Source: Euphorbia lathyris (lineage: Eukaryota > Streptophyta > Magnoliopsida > Malpighiales > Euphorbiaceae). From it: DNA of 64,000 nt. The stretch covers positions 17,894,501-17,958,500 of the forward strand of contig NC_088916.1 in the NCBI RefSeq assembly GCF_963576675.1, given 5' to 3'. A program made the position numbers and the translations under genes. Shown here one piece after another: positions 46,929 through 56,900 of this stretch (position 1 is the stretch's first letter; the number at the start of each line of letters is the position of its first letter). The notes beneath the pieces were generated by a model, which saw only the letters and a program-made list of their open reading frames with translations, was not told the DNA's origin and did no database searches.

Positions 46929-47884
46929 TTTTTTAATTGGATTAATTGCCCAATCGATCTATATATTCTAAGTTAATGTTAATTATTATTCTGGAATTAA
47001 TTAGTTATCAAGCTCATGGGTTGAGAGCTTATGTGGAGGTTGTTCTCCTGGCCTGTTTCCTGCTTTTATCATCATACTTTTTTAATTAATTATTATTATG
47101 TTCTTCAGATATCAGATTGAAAGATAATAATTAATTAAAAAACAGGTAGAGTTGTTCAAACACCCTCATCTGTTGCTTTTGCAATCCAAAAATTCCATCT
47201 TTAAGCTTCCTGGTGGCCGCATAACACCTGCCGAATCAGGTATTTACTCTACCTGCTATGCTACTTTCTTAATATTAATTAAGTAAATTATATATATATT
47301 TATATATATATAATTTGTAATTAGAGTTAAAAGCTTATACAGTCACTCAGCTTTGTCTAATATTTTAATGGGCACTAAAACTTTGTACCAATAAAATAAC
47401 TGAAGTTTTATTTTGTTTCAATGAAGTCACTTTAGGGATTTTTTTCCGCTATTTCAATTCCTGGGTGCTGACTAGGATGGTTTACGATAAAAATGTAATG
47501 CCATGTTGGCATAATATTTCTGATAAATGGCATTGACATGGCGCTGTGTTTGTAGTGTGAACTATCTGACTTACCAGGTAATCACTTGAGTTTCTTTTCC
47601 AATTTATCTATGACTGACATTTGTTGCTTTTTTTCACCTATATATAATATATTTTGCTTCTGCATTTGATTTGTAGGAAAGTTTAAGCGACTTGGTATAC
47701 CTGATGAAATGAGCGTATAATACTCATGTTAGCTGTGGATATGGTTTGCAGTGCTAGGAGTAAATACCTTGCTCAAGTATTCAACAATGAGAACTACAAA
47801 TTGAACCATCGAGTCTCTTTCTCCAAATACATGTTGATGAATGAAGAATGTTTTATTTATGTTTGTGATGCTTAGATACTTTTG

Positions 47885-48178
47885 AATTATAACGCTTTAG
47901 TAAAAAAAATGTTACATTTGCTAAAATCATTGCATTTGTAAAAAATAGAGTGTTGCTATAGGTCACTAAATGTTGCCTTTACTGAAAGCAAACGTTGCTA
48001 AGGTATAAAAGTATTGTGTTGCTTATTGCTTAGAAAGTGTTGCATTTACTTTAAAAGTGTGTTGCATTTGTTTGAATATAAGTGTTGCATTCAACTACAA
48101 AATGTTGTCATTAGTTAACAAAAGCAACATATTGTTAGTATTAAACGTGTTGCTTTGTTGATGAAAAAATGTTACCTT
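47885..48178. repeat. TGTTGC-rich array, CACTA subterminal type
   Basis: At least ten (A/G)TGTTGC(A/T)TT words occur every 20-35 bp, as in the subterminal region of a CACTA element. The same word family follows the CACTA terminus at 15484. The array ends exactly where copy B of the duplicated block begins. No CACTA TIR is visible here. Confidence 0.5.
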
Positions 48179-48179
48179 T

Positions 48180-49583
48180 TATTGTAAGCAATTTTATTTA
48201 TGGATAAAGTTTTTCTAACAGTTGGAAAGTTAGCATATCCAAGACGAGCATGCCACAATGGTAAAGAAATATTAAATGCTTGTGCATGATGCAGAGCTCT
48301 TGGTGGAAGGGACAAAGTGTAACGGCTATTGCTAATTGTGCCTCGATGAATTTCCTTCTGTGTCTTCAAATCCTTCAAAATAAAATAGTTAGCAAAAAAC
48401 TCAACAGATATAGGATTTGAACGAGTTAAAGAAGAAACAGATAAGAGATTGTGCACTGTATTCGAAACACAAAGGACATCTTGAAATTTGAGAGGAGAAT
48501 TAGAAACAGTGAACTTAGAAGTACCAACATGAGATATGGGGATTGTGTAACCATTAGCTACAGTAACTTCCTCTGGTCTGTCATATTCACTGTGAACATG
48601 GAGATTTTCAAGATCAGCAGTTAGATGGTGAGTAGCTCCTGAATCAACAAGCCAGTCCGTTTTGGTTGGGGTTGATGTTGCAGCAAGATTGGAAGAAGGC
48701 TTAAGATTGTTGCGAGTGTTCCGGTTAAATTTAGGAGAGGGACATTGTCGAGATATATGACCTGCTCCCCTACAATTGTGACAAGTCACGGTAGCTATAT
48801 CCAAGGGTGTAGATACTGTCTGAGGTGACCGAGCGGATGTGCCAGAATAATTGCCTCACCCACGTCCATGACCACGCATAGAACCTCTAGCAGAGTAGTT
48901 TACAGTAGGTGAAAAAGAGAGAGGAACATTTTCACGAGCCAATTGTCGCTCTTCGTTGAGTAGTAATCCAACAAGGTCATCATAATAAATAGTTTCCAAA
49001 CATGCTTCTAATGCACGAACAAAAGGTCTATACGAAGGCCTAGGCCATTGAGCACAGCTTTAACCAAGTGTTCATCAGAGATCGGGTGACAGAGAGCAGC
49101 AAGTTCATCGCTGATATGCTTAGCATTCTGGAGATAAGAAGAGATACTGTCATTCTCTCTTCTAAGATTATGAAGCTGGTATTTCAGATCTCGTATTTGA
49201 GACCGGGAGCCAACCGAGTAGGCTTTGACAAGTTTTTGATAGGCATCACAAGCAGTTTTAGCACCAACTAATTGAGGTAATACACCCACAAATACAGATG
49301 AGATTATCGAGCTGAGAACCAACTGATCTTTTTGATACCAATCTTTGTAATCGGGATTATGGGCACCGCCAACAAGTGTTGCAGATGGTGAAGGAATGGT
49401 GGAATCGATATGATCAGTGAGATTGTGGCCATGGAGAATAGGCATAATTTGAGTTTTCCATAGCACAAAATTTGTTGGAATCAATTTTAGGGATAGCTGA
49501 TGAGATAAATTGACGGAAGGAGCAGCAGAAATAATGGTGGAGGCGAAGCTTGAGTTGGCAGCAGTGGTACCGTTGGTTGCCAT
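48180..49583 (-). pseudogene. Short-LTR copia gag-protease fragment, copy B
   Basis: Gag from ATG 49583 (SSFASTIISAAPSVNLSHQL) through LRRENDSISSYLQNAKHISD, then a one-base deletion near 49035, a TGA near 48855 as in copy A, knuckle CHNCRGAGHISRQC, protease WLVDSGATHHLT and the start of the pre-integrase region (LPLWHARLGYANF), cut at about 48180. It lacks the A-run insertion seen in copy A near 13406, so that lesion arose after the duplication or in copy A only. Confidence 0.9.
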
Positions 49584-49683
49584 GAAAGCTGATTAAGAGT
49601 CAAATATAGAGAAAAGGAGAAAAAAAGGGGAAAGAACGATGAGAGAGAAACAGAGTTGTAAAACCACTTAGGCTCTGATACCA

Positions 49684-49846
49684 CGAAAAGTATTTGACTC
49701 TTAATGATATTCTCATTAGATGGATCGTGTATATATAGTTACAAAGAGATAAGAAGTTGCAGTTGTAGGTATTTTGAAATACAAAATATCTGAGACTAAT
49801 TCAAAACAATAACTAAAAAATATGTACAACTAATAATATCTTATCA
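49684..49846 (-). repeat. Duplicated 5' LTR of the short-LTR copia element
   Basis: 163 bp equivalent to 14823-14985; the inner end reads CG in place of TG. The primer-binding site at 49671-49683 is an exact TGGTATCAGAGCC on the minus strand. Confidence 0.9.
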
Positions 49847-50342
49847 TCTTCAAGGGGAAAGCTAGAGTTTTTACAAGAATGAAAGGATGTCTAATTTACG
49901 AGATAAAAGTTCTATTTATAGTTGTAGTTCGGACCCCGTATCTGACCTAATTCGTTTCATTTTGCAGGTGGGAAGCATGAGACTTGATCGTGGCATCGTG
50001 GGGCCGGGAATCAGTTTTTTGACTGATTCCCGCAGGTCAGCTCGCCGAGCTGGGTGAGCCAGCTCGCCCGAGCTGTCCTTCAAATATAAAATTCTATTGC
50101 ATTCATTGGCACCACAATATACACATTATTCTTTCTTTTTCAATGGACAATAATATACATTATTCTTAATATAGCAATTTCAAAGCCAACAGTCACAACC
50201 AAGACAATTCATTTGTTTTTTTTTATTATTATACAAACCCTCGATTTCTAAGCCCGGTTTTATTAATAGGCAATGAAAAAAATCAAAACAGTTAAGAATA
50301 CAACGTCAAAAGATGCCTAAAAAATCAAAATTACTCTAAATC

Positions 50343-51022
50343 ACTCGGGATCTCTTTCTATATTGACTTTCTTCATTTTCTAAATCAGATTCTCTTATTT
50401 CTTTTTTCCACTTCCAGACAAATGTATTTTAGAGGGCATATCATAATTTATAAATAACAATAATAACTACAAATAAAAGTTAATAATCACTCAATCAATC
50501 AAAATATCAAAGGAATTATAGCACTTGGATTATGCCAACTTTAGTCAGTTTTCAATTATATTATAACCTTTAATTGTAAATGAAGAGTAAAATTAATAAT
50601 CTATAAAGATTTGAATTAAATTGAAATACTTGAGGAAATATTAAAAACTTAGAACCTGCTAACACTAATATAAAATACTATAAATATTTGAATTGAAATA
50701 CTTGAGGAAATATAAAAAATTTGAAAGCAGCTAACAGTATAATATGAAAAACTTAATAAAATAAATTTTATTAATTACCCAAATCAGTAATTGCTATGAA
50801 CCTGTTAATATAAATTATAATTCCTATTAAAAAACCTGTTAATATAAATTATGATTCCTATTAAAAAAACCTCAAATAAGTTATTTGCTAAAAAAAACCC
50901 TAAATTAGTAATTGCTATATGTTAAAATATTTCTTACCAAATAGCAATAAAAAAACCCAAATCACAGCAGTAGAAGAATACAAGATTTCAAATATTTAAC
51001 ATTGAAAATAAAAATTAGGTTC
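50343..51022. repeat. AT-rich DNA with short tandem duplications
   Basis: No gene. Two local duplications are visible: an approximately 90-bp unit with TTGAATTGAAATACTTGAGG (about 50605-50740), and a 35-bp unit CCTGTTAATATAAATTAT in tandem at about 50802-50870. Confidence 0.6.
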
Positions 51023-51039
51023 AGAGATTTCTTACCAAA

Positions 51040-51183
51040 GGGGCAGCCCGGTCGCACTACGCGTCCCCGCTGAGCGAGGGTCCGAGGAGGGGTCCCACCA
51101 CAAGGGTGTACTAGGGGCAGGCCTTCTCCTGCCAATTTATTTGGCAAGAGGCTGCTCCTAAAACTCGAACCCATGACCTTTTA
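51040..51183 (-). mobile_element. Au-type SINE with 17-bp target-site duplication
   Basis: The minus strand runs from AAAAGGTCATGGGTTCGAGT (pol III B box GGTTCGAGT) to GACCGGGCTGCCCCTTT, the characteristic end of plant Au SINEs. Further Au-like blocks are CCTTGTGGTGGGACC and GCGGGGACGCGTAG. A perfect 17-bp TSD AGAGATTTCTTACCAAA flanks it at 51023-51039 and 51184-51200. The 5' part with the A box is missing, so the copy is 5'-truncated, non-coding and recent. Confidence 0.9.
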
Positions 51184-51678
51184 AGAGATTTCTTACCAAA
51201 TCGAAAAAAAAACAAATCACAGCAGGACAAGAAAAACCAAATCACAGTAATAAAACCCTCCTGCTGTGATTTTATTTATATATATACTATGTAAAAAATA
51301 TTTTTTTGGTTTCTTAATTTCTTGGACACTAGACAGATGCTCACGAAACAATGTCCAGGACCGGCCCTACCACAAACCATCTTAATACGATGAGGAACCA
51401 TTATTAATTTTTTGATAAAATTATGATTCTGTTTTGTTAATAGGTAAAACTATTGATATATTAATATATTTTTTTTAAGAACTATACTAATATATTTTAA
51501 ATTAATTAATAAATAAATATATAAGTACAATTTCAAAATTAATAAAGAAATCTAATAATTAATATAATTATTGTTAAAACAAGAAGCCTAATTTTCACAA
51601 TAGCACAAAAATTATTGAAATTGATTGTTTCTTGATAAAATAATCACTTGAATCTTTCATAAAAATTTGAACATCGAG

Positions 51679-51773
51679 TCAATATAGTCCACCTCGCAAA
51701 ATTGACTAAAGAATCAGTGGAAATTATTATGATTATTCGAAAGAAAAACGATATTGTAGATTTTTAGGATTGA
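51679..51773. repeat. Paralogue of the window start
   Basis: ATATAGTCCACC... to GATTTTTAGG resembles bases 1-95 of the window at roughly 80%. The continuation of the paralogy is found 2.6 kb further on at 54413. Confidence 0.55.
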
Positions 51774-51847
51774 CCCAAAATCATTGGGCCGAATTGAGAA
51801 GTACATTGCAGTACTTTCCACTATTAATCGATTAGTATGATTTTAAG

Positions 51848-52195
51848 GCACTATTTGGCAATTAATTATTAGTTAACTGATTTGATTAACTGCTTATTTG
51901 TTTAGTAAAACTTAGCTGATTGCTAATAATTTTCTTTATATAATGACACATATAAAATTTTGATTTGAAGTTAAAGTGTAGTAGTTAGAGGTAAAAATAT
52001 TATTCAAAAGACATGCAATAATAAACTAATTGAAAGAACTCTTAAGCTTTTTTAAAATTAGTTTTTTTGAATCTAATAAACTCTTTCAACAATTTTCTCG
52101 ATAAACATCACTATTAAAATTTTGACTAGTTAAAATCTCTAAAATAGTTCAAACCTTTAATTAAAAAAAAAACTATTTGCCAAACATGATTGGTT
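51848..52195. mobile_element. Possible MITE
   Basis: CACTATTTGGCAATTAATT at the left and ACTATTTGCCAAACATGATT at the right are loosely inverted to each other. The interior shares words with 2110-2300 in inverse orientation. Size and AT content suit a short non-autonomous DNA transposon; boundaries are uncertain. Confidence 0.35.
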
Positions 52196-52283
52196 GTGTT
52201 CTAATTTTAGAAAAGAATATGAACATGAACGAAGTGAATTTTAGATATGAATAAAACATGTACTAATTCTTTTAGTATAATCT

Positions 52284-52360
52284 CACTACAAAAAATAACC
52301 CCTATATCAACGCTTTTTTAAATACACTTTTAAAAAGTGTCACTACAAAAAATCAAAATA
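52284..52360. other. Two CACTACAAAAAAT-like termini
   Basis: CACTACAAAAAATAACCCC at 52284 and CACTACAAAAAATC at 52341 look like CACTA/MITE left ends, with AAAAAGTG between. No matching TTTTTTGTAGTG right end is seen downstream, so these may be end fragments. Confidence 0.35.
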
Positions 52361-52657
52361 TTTATTGTTATCGAAAATTTAACTCTTAATTTTGTTTTTA
52401 CCCTTACAAACACAATTCTTTACCTGTTTGCCAAACATTAATTTTTTTTTTATTTATTTTTAATTTACTGACCCTACCTTGCCTCTTCTCTCTTTCTCGT
52501 GAACGCCTCCGCCGATCTCCTCTGTTTTGCTAATCTGGTGTGAGGAAACCCTAAATTAGCTTCTTCCTAGTCGCTCCCTAATTTTCCTTTCGTTCTCTCT
52601 CTGTGACGGCAACAAAGGCCATTGCTATGTGAGGCGGAAGAAGATCACCCCAAGTTC

Positions 52658-52677
52658 TCTCTCTCTCTCTCTCTGAT
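52658..52677. repeat. (CT)n microsatellite
   Basis: About 20 bp of CT dinucleotides within a pyrimidine-rich stretch (52480-52700) that resembles a plant 5' untranslated region. Confidence 0.85.
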
Positions 52678-52824
52678 ATTCCATCGGTGTCCATCAACTG
52701 ATTTCGTCCTCTGGAATCTTATCTAAGCTCTGTTGTCTTCAAATCATTAAGGTATTTCTTTAAATCTCTGTTGTCTGGACTAATCTCATATGCTTACTTA
52801 AGAACTTTTATGTGAGTGCTTATG

Positions 52825-53757
52825 TGATTGGCGTCGAAACCTACAAAGATAAATATAACTTCACAGCCCTTAGGTTGTCAAATCTGAATCTATTCTTTCA
52901 AATACAAAACTAACTTAATTTATATTATCGATTGCTACTATGATTGGTTCGTTTAGGTAAAACTCTAACTTTACCAATTGAGCCGTATGACAATCCAATT
53001 CAAAGAACGACCTGCAGTTATCATTCGAAGAATGAATAATCAATTGAGAATAAATCCCTAAAATGCAATGAACAAATAAGCGGTAAGATAAGAATTAAAG
53101 CACAACAGTCTCACAATAATGAAGAAAACCTTCTTTGAATTAACCCTTAATTGAAAATACAAGTTTAGCTATGAATAGCCATGGAGAAAAACCTTTCTCT
53201 CTTGTGAAAGAGAGAACAAAATAAAAATAAAAGCTAAACCTAAAAACTAAAAACGGAATGAAAATTGAATTAAAATTGAATTTTGATTATAAAACGGAAT
53301 TTTTTTATTAGAGATAGATCCTCTCCTATTTATAGGAGTTCTCCAACCCTAATTAGGAGATAAATCCTAACTAATTATAAAAAAATAAATATTCTAACTT
53401 CCTAATACTACTTGGCTTCTTCCTTCCTGATTTATAGGCTTAAAACTCTTGAATAGACATCTGAAAACGCGATGGAATTGAACAGATTCGCACTTGATTT
53501 ATCTGGATTTCTGCCCGTCTGCTTCTTAGTCTTGCGCAAGACTAACTTCCAGTTTCGACTTCAGATCTTTAAAACAGCTCCAGATTTTATCTTTAACCAA
53601 ATTAGCTCCAAATAATCCCAATCCAGCTCCTTTCTTCATAATAAGTCCCTGTAGGAGCATAATACACAAAACAAGTAATAAACCCGTGATAACAATCAAA
53701 CCGGCTAACAAATAGCATAACAAGTGGATATTTTATCGCTGAAATAGAGACTTATCA
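52825..53757 (-). mobile_element. Solo LTR with TSD TTATG
   Basis: 933 bp from TGATTGGCG to GACTTATCA with TGAT...ATCA ends, flanked by perfect TTATG at 52820-52824 and 53758-53762. The minus strand has a TATA box (CTATAAATAGGAG) near 53330, so the element was minus-oriented. No internal region is present: the product of recombination between two LTRs. Family not assigned. Confidence 0.88.
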
Positions 53758-54260
53758 TTATGTCTCCTCTGTTTTGATAAGGTTTGGAATAGAGCAAAGA
53801 TACACCTTACTCATTGAGGTAAGAATTGGCTCAATCAACATCTTACAAAGATCTGGCCCTATTTCAATGAGGTAAGAACTGTTTTGGATCCCATTTTTTG
53901 GTCTTTTAATTGGATGTATGCAGCTCTAGGTATAGGAAATTAAATGATTTCTAAGTTTGGTATTTTGAAGTTACTGTTTGTGTTATTATTTCGATAGGAC
54001 TATATGTGTGTCTCGAAATTTTGATGTTTGTAAGCAGTGTCTGAGTTGATAAAGGCTTCAGTAGAACCTGTTCTTGAGCAATATAGACCGATCGTACTGT
54101 CATCTCTTAAATTTTCCAGAGATGAAGCAAAGCTATCCATAGGATCCGACCGTTTTGGTAAATTAATATAGACAATTTCCATAACTTTGTCATCAAGGTA
54201 TCTGTATTCTAATAAACAACAAGAGGTGGATATATATTAATTTGCATTATATGGTTGCAG

Positions 54261-54365
54261 GTACGCCCTGATGATGAAGCAGGACAAATTCCCATGGCGT
54301 ATGTAGTGAGGAAAGTAAGAAGCAACCTTACAGAGGCTCAAGTTATGCATTTCATTGCAAAACGG
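54261..54365 (+). pseudogene. Orphan exon of a 4-coumarate-CoA-ligase-like gene
   Basis: 35 codons after an intact acceptor (GGTTGCAG) and before a donor (GTATGC): [20 protein letters not shown], then [15 protein letters not shown]. This matches the C-terminal subdomain of plant 4CL and 4CL-like (adenylate-forming) enzymes, the D-E-x-A-G-Q-I-P-x-A-x-V-V motif. No neighbouring 4CL exon was found in the window. It is a captured or leftover exon. Confidence 0.8.
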
Positions 54366-54466
54366 GTATGCTTATGAATTGTCTCGTCGCAAACAGTTGG
54401 TTGTGTATACAGAGATCTCTAACATTGTTGTCATTCATACTTTTTTCTTTTTAATTAGACTAGATT

Positions 54467-54614
54467 TTTTTTTTTTTTAAAAAAAAAAATTTGCGCGCAA
54501 TGCGCTTACATTAAAGAATAAAGAAAAATCCCCACCAGACCCGGATGTGATTCGAACCCATGACCTCCCAAGGCATAGGTAAACTCTCAACCACTAGGCT
54601 AAGAGCTTCACCAC
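54467..54614 (-). mobile_element. tRNA-derived SINE
   Basis: The minus strand starts GTGGTGAAGCTCTTAGCC, has an A box TAGCCTAGTGG (54591-54601) and a B box GGTTCGAATC (54549-54559) at tRNA-like spacing, and ends in a T/A-rich tail at about 54467-54490. An imperfect TSD ACTAG(A/C)TT flanks it (54459-54466 and 54615-54622). The related sequence at 139-150 of the window, TAGACTAGCTTATTTT, shows the site without the insertion. A fragment of the same family is at 15844-15905. Confidence 0.82.
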
Positions 54615-55169
54615 ACTAGCTTATTTTTAAATTTTGAGATTTTAAATGATTTTACAGATTTTATTTGGATTCAATGCATAAAATATGGATATTGCTATTT
54701 ATAAAAAAGACCTTATAAAAACTCAATATGTAAAAACATCAAATTGGTTTAAACCCTGGAATAGTAAATAACACTCGGAGAGATTCGGAATTCATTTTCG
54801 AGAACTGTATGGATAAATTCTAAAATACTCTCGGAATAATACAATTTATAATGATAAAATTAGGGCTGTCAATATGGATTACAACACGATAACACGATTC
54901 ACGTAACACGGAAATTAAACGAATTAGGGTTGAGATAAATGGGTTTGTGTCATAAATGGGTCGACATGCCTAACCCGTAAAATAAGCGGGTCGGTTCGCG
55001 GGTTGACTCGCGAATTCGTTGTAACCCGTATAATTTAGACGAGTCTATGGGTCGTGTCAATCTAACCAGCGAACCCATATAACCCGACTCATATAACCCA
55101 TCTAACCCATATATCATGTAAATATAAATTTTTTTATGGATATTAAAGTAATTTTAATTTTTAACCTTA

Positions 55170-55187
55170 ATATATATATATATATAT
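55170..55187. repeat. (TA)n tract, left boundary
   Basis: About 17 bp of TA repeats directly before the first TA-targeted element. Confidence 0.9.
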
Positions 55188-56878
55188 GGGTGAGATCCAG
55201 TGTGACAAGGAGTTAGGGTTGTGACAATGAGCTTATTGTGTGACATAACAAAACTACGTAGTTTTCATGATAATTGAAAAAGGCAATGTGGCAAATTTGT
55301 AAATAAAAGGAAAGTGAGGATAGAGAAAATTGTTTTATTTCTTTTCTTTAAAATACATTTTCCCGACATTTCTAACCTCGTTTTTCGAAAAGTTTTATAC
55401 TATTAGACTCGTCTAAATTAGACGGTCATTTTAAGATCCATGAAGCTCAACTAAAAAAAATTCCGGTGAACGGAATCCGGGTGGACGTTTTCTTGCGAAA
55501 AAAAAGTGTCCAGAAAATTTGCAAACAGTTCCAGAAAATGTAAAACATTATTCTGAGAAACTTTAATTCTTGGAACGATGCGAGATTTCTTACGGTTTAG
55601 TCCCAATAAAACTTGTTCCTTAATTTTATCCATTTTACATGCTTCAACAATTTGTAGAGTCAAAACCGTAAGGAATCTCATTTTGCGCCAAGAATTAAAG
55701 TTTCTTAAAATCATGTTTTACATGTTTTGAAATTTTTTGATAATTTTCTGGGCACATTTTTTTGTTATACTTACGTTGTTCCGACAGCGTACGAAATTGT
55801 TCCAAATCAGTGTATCATTTGTTCCAACATAATACTTATATTGTTCCAACAAAATAAATCAGCGTACCATTTTTTCTAACAAAATAGTTCTATTATTCCA
55901 GCATAATACATATATTGTTCCAACATAATATAAATCACTTTAACAATTGTTCCAAATCAATTTTATTATCTATATCTTCGATTTCATTTTTGTTTCTTAG
56001 TATTTAATATAATATCTTCAAATTTATATTAGTTATATTATTTAGAAAATAATTCTAATTTTTATATTCTTCCAACAGAATAATTATATTATTCCAACAG
56101 AATAGTCATATTGTTTGAACAGAATACTTATATTGTTCCAACAAAATATTGCAACACATAGTGCTGAAAGGTAAGACCAAAAAGTGCCCAGAAAATTATC
56201 AAAAAATTCTGAAATATGTAAAACATCATTTTAAGAAACTTTAATTCTTGGCTCAAAATGAGATTTCTTACGGTTTTGATCCAATAAATTGTTGAAACAT
56301 GTAAAATGGATAAAATTAAGGAAATTGTTTTATTGGGACTAAGCCGTAAGAAATCCTACTTCGACCCAAGAATTAAAGTTTCTTAAAATAATGTTTTACA
56401 TTTTTTGGAATTTGTTGAGAATTTACTGGGAACTTTCTGTTTTCTCGCCGGAAAACGCTCACCTGATTGCCGGATTCCGTTGATTTAGGACTAAACCGTA
56501 AGGAATCTCACTTTGAGTGAAGAATTAAAGTTTCTCAAAAAAATGTTTTACATTTTTTGGAATTTTTTGAAAATTTTCTGGGCATTTTTTTCTCATAGAA
56601 AAACAAATCGCCAGATTCTATTCACCAGAATTTTTTTACTTGAGCTTCTGGGATCTTAAAATGACCGGCTAATTAAGACGTGTCCAACGGTATAAAAGTT
56701 TTTGAAAAAACGAGGTTGGAAAAGTCGGGAAAATTAATTTTAAAGAAAAGAAATAAAACAATTTTCTCTTTCATTTTATATATAATTTGCTACATTCTCC
56801 TAGTTAATTACAAAATTGGTCCTTGTCACACAATAAGGCTCGTCACACCATAAGAGATGTGTCACACATGATCTCTCC
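55188..56878. mobile_element. (TA)n-flanked non-coding element A
   Basis: Lies between TA microsatellites. Left end GGGTGAGATCCAGTGTGAC; the right end, reverse-complemented, reads GGAGAGATCATGTGTGACAC, so the ends are related inverted repeats, and both continue into CTTATTGTGTGACA words. The interior is made of modules such as AGAAACTTTAATTCTTGG and the reverse CCAAGAATTAAAGTTTCT (forward near 55555 and 56232; reverse near 55689, 56379 and 56519) that can fold back on each other. No coding frame. Similar in habit to the microsatellite-targeting Micron elements of rice, but family identity is not shown. Confidence 0.65.
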
Positions 56879-56900
56879 TATATATATATATATATATATA
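56879..56900. repeat. (TA)n tract between the two elements
   Basis: 22 bp of TA repeats joining element A's GATCTCTCC end to element B's GGAGAGATC start, so that the sequence around it is a near-perfect palindrome. Confidence 0.95.

Larger units (their letters stand above)
40853..47720 (+). pseudogene. CFIm25-like (CPSF5/NUDT21) gene piece, split by a MULE
   Basis: Exons: 40853-40894 (DETLADRLQRIKS), 47005-47050 (YQAHGLRAYVEVVLL), 47146-47239 (VELFKHPHLLLLQSKNSIFK, LPGGRITPAES) and perhaps 47677-47720. These match in order the start of the Nudix domain of the plant 25-kDa pre-mRNA cleavage factor Im subunit, which binds UGUA in pre-mRNA and helps choose poly(A) sites. Phases agree: AG of exon 1 plus T of exon 2 make a Ser codon, and AG acceptors and GT donors are present at most junctions. 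The donor after exon 47005-47050 is GC, not GT. The last exon reads [13 protein letters not shown] and stops, unlike the family. First exon and most of the C-terminus are missing here, so I call it a pseudogene or fragment. The MULE at 40919-46928 lies in the intron, 25 bp after the donor. Confidence 0.75.
48180..50342. repeat. 2.16-kb duplicated block, copy B
   Basis: Matches 13317-15482: part of protease and gag of the short-LTR copia element, its 5' LTR, TSD TCTTC at 49847-49851 and about 490 bp of flank. No 3' half of the copia element is present. The left edge abuts a CACTA-type repeat array, and the right edge ends in TCTAAATCAC before unrelated sequence. Confidence 0.92.

Noticed and set aside
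50962..51174. Minus-strand frame of 70 codons
   Set aside because: It lies inside the Au-type SINE and its TSD, which are non-coding.
53526..53723. Minus-strand hydrophobic frame
   Set aside because: It is inside the solo LTR, near its end, and has no homologue I recognise.
54591..54601. Possible tRNA gene from A and B boxes
   Set aside because: The boxes belong to a SINE: no cloverleaf stems or anticodon arm could be formed around them, and a TSD flanks the unit.
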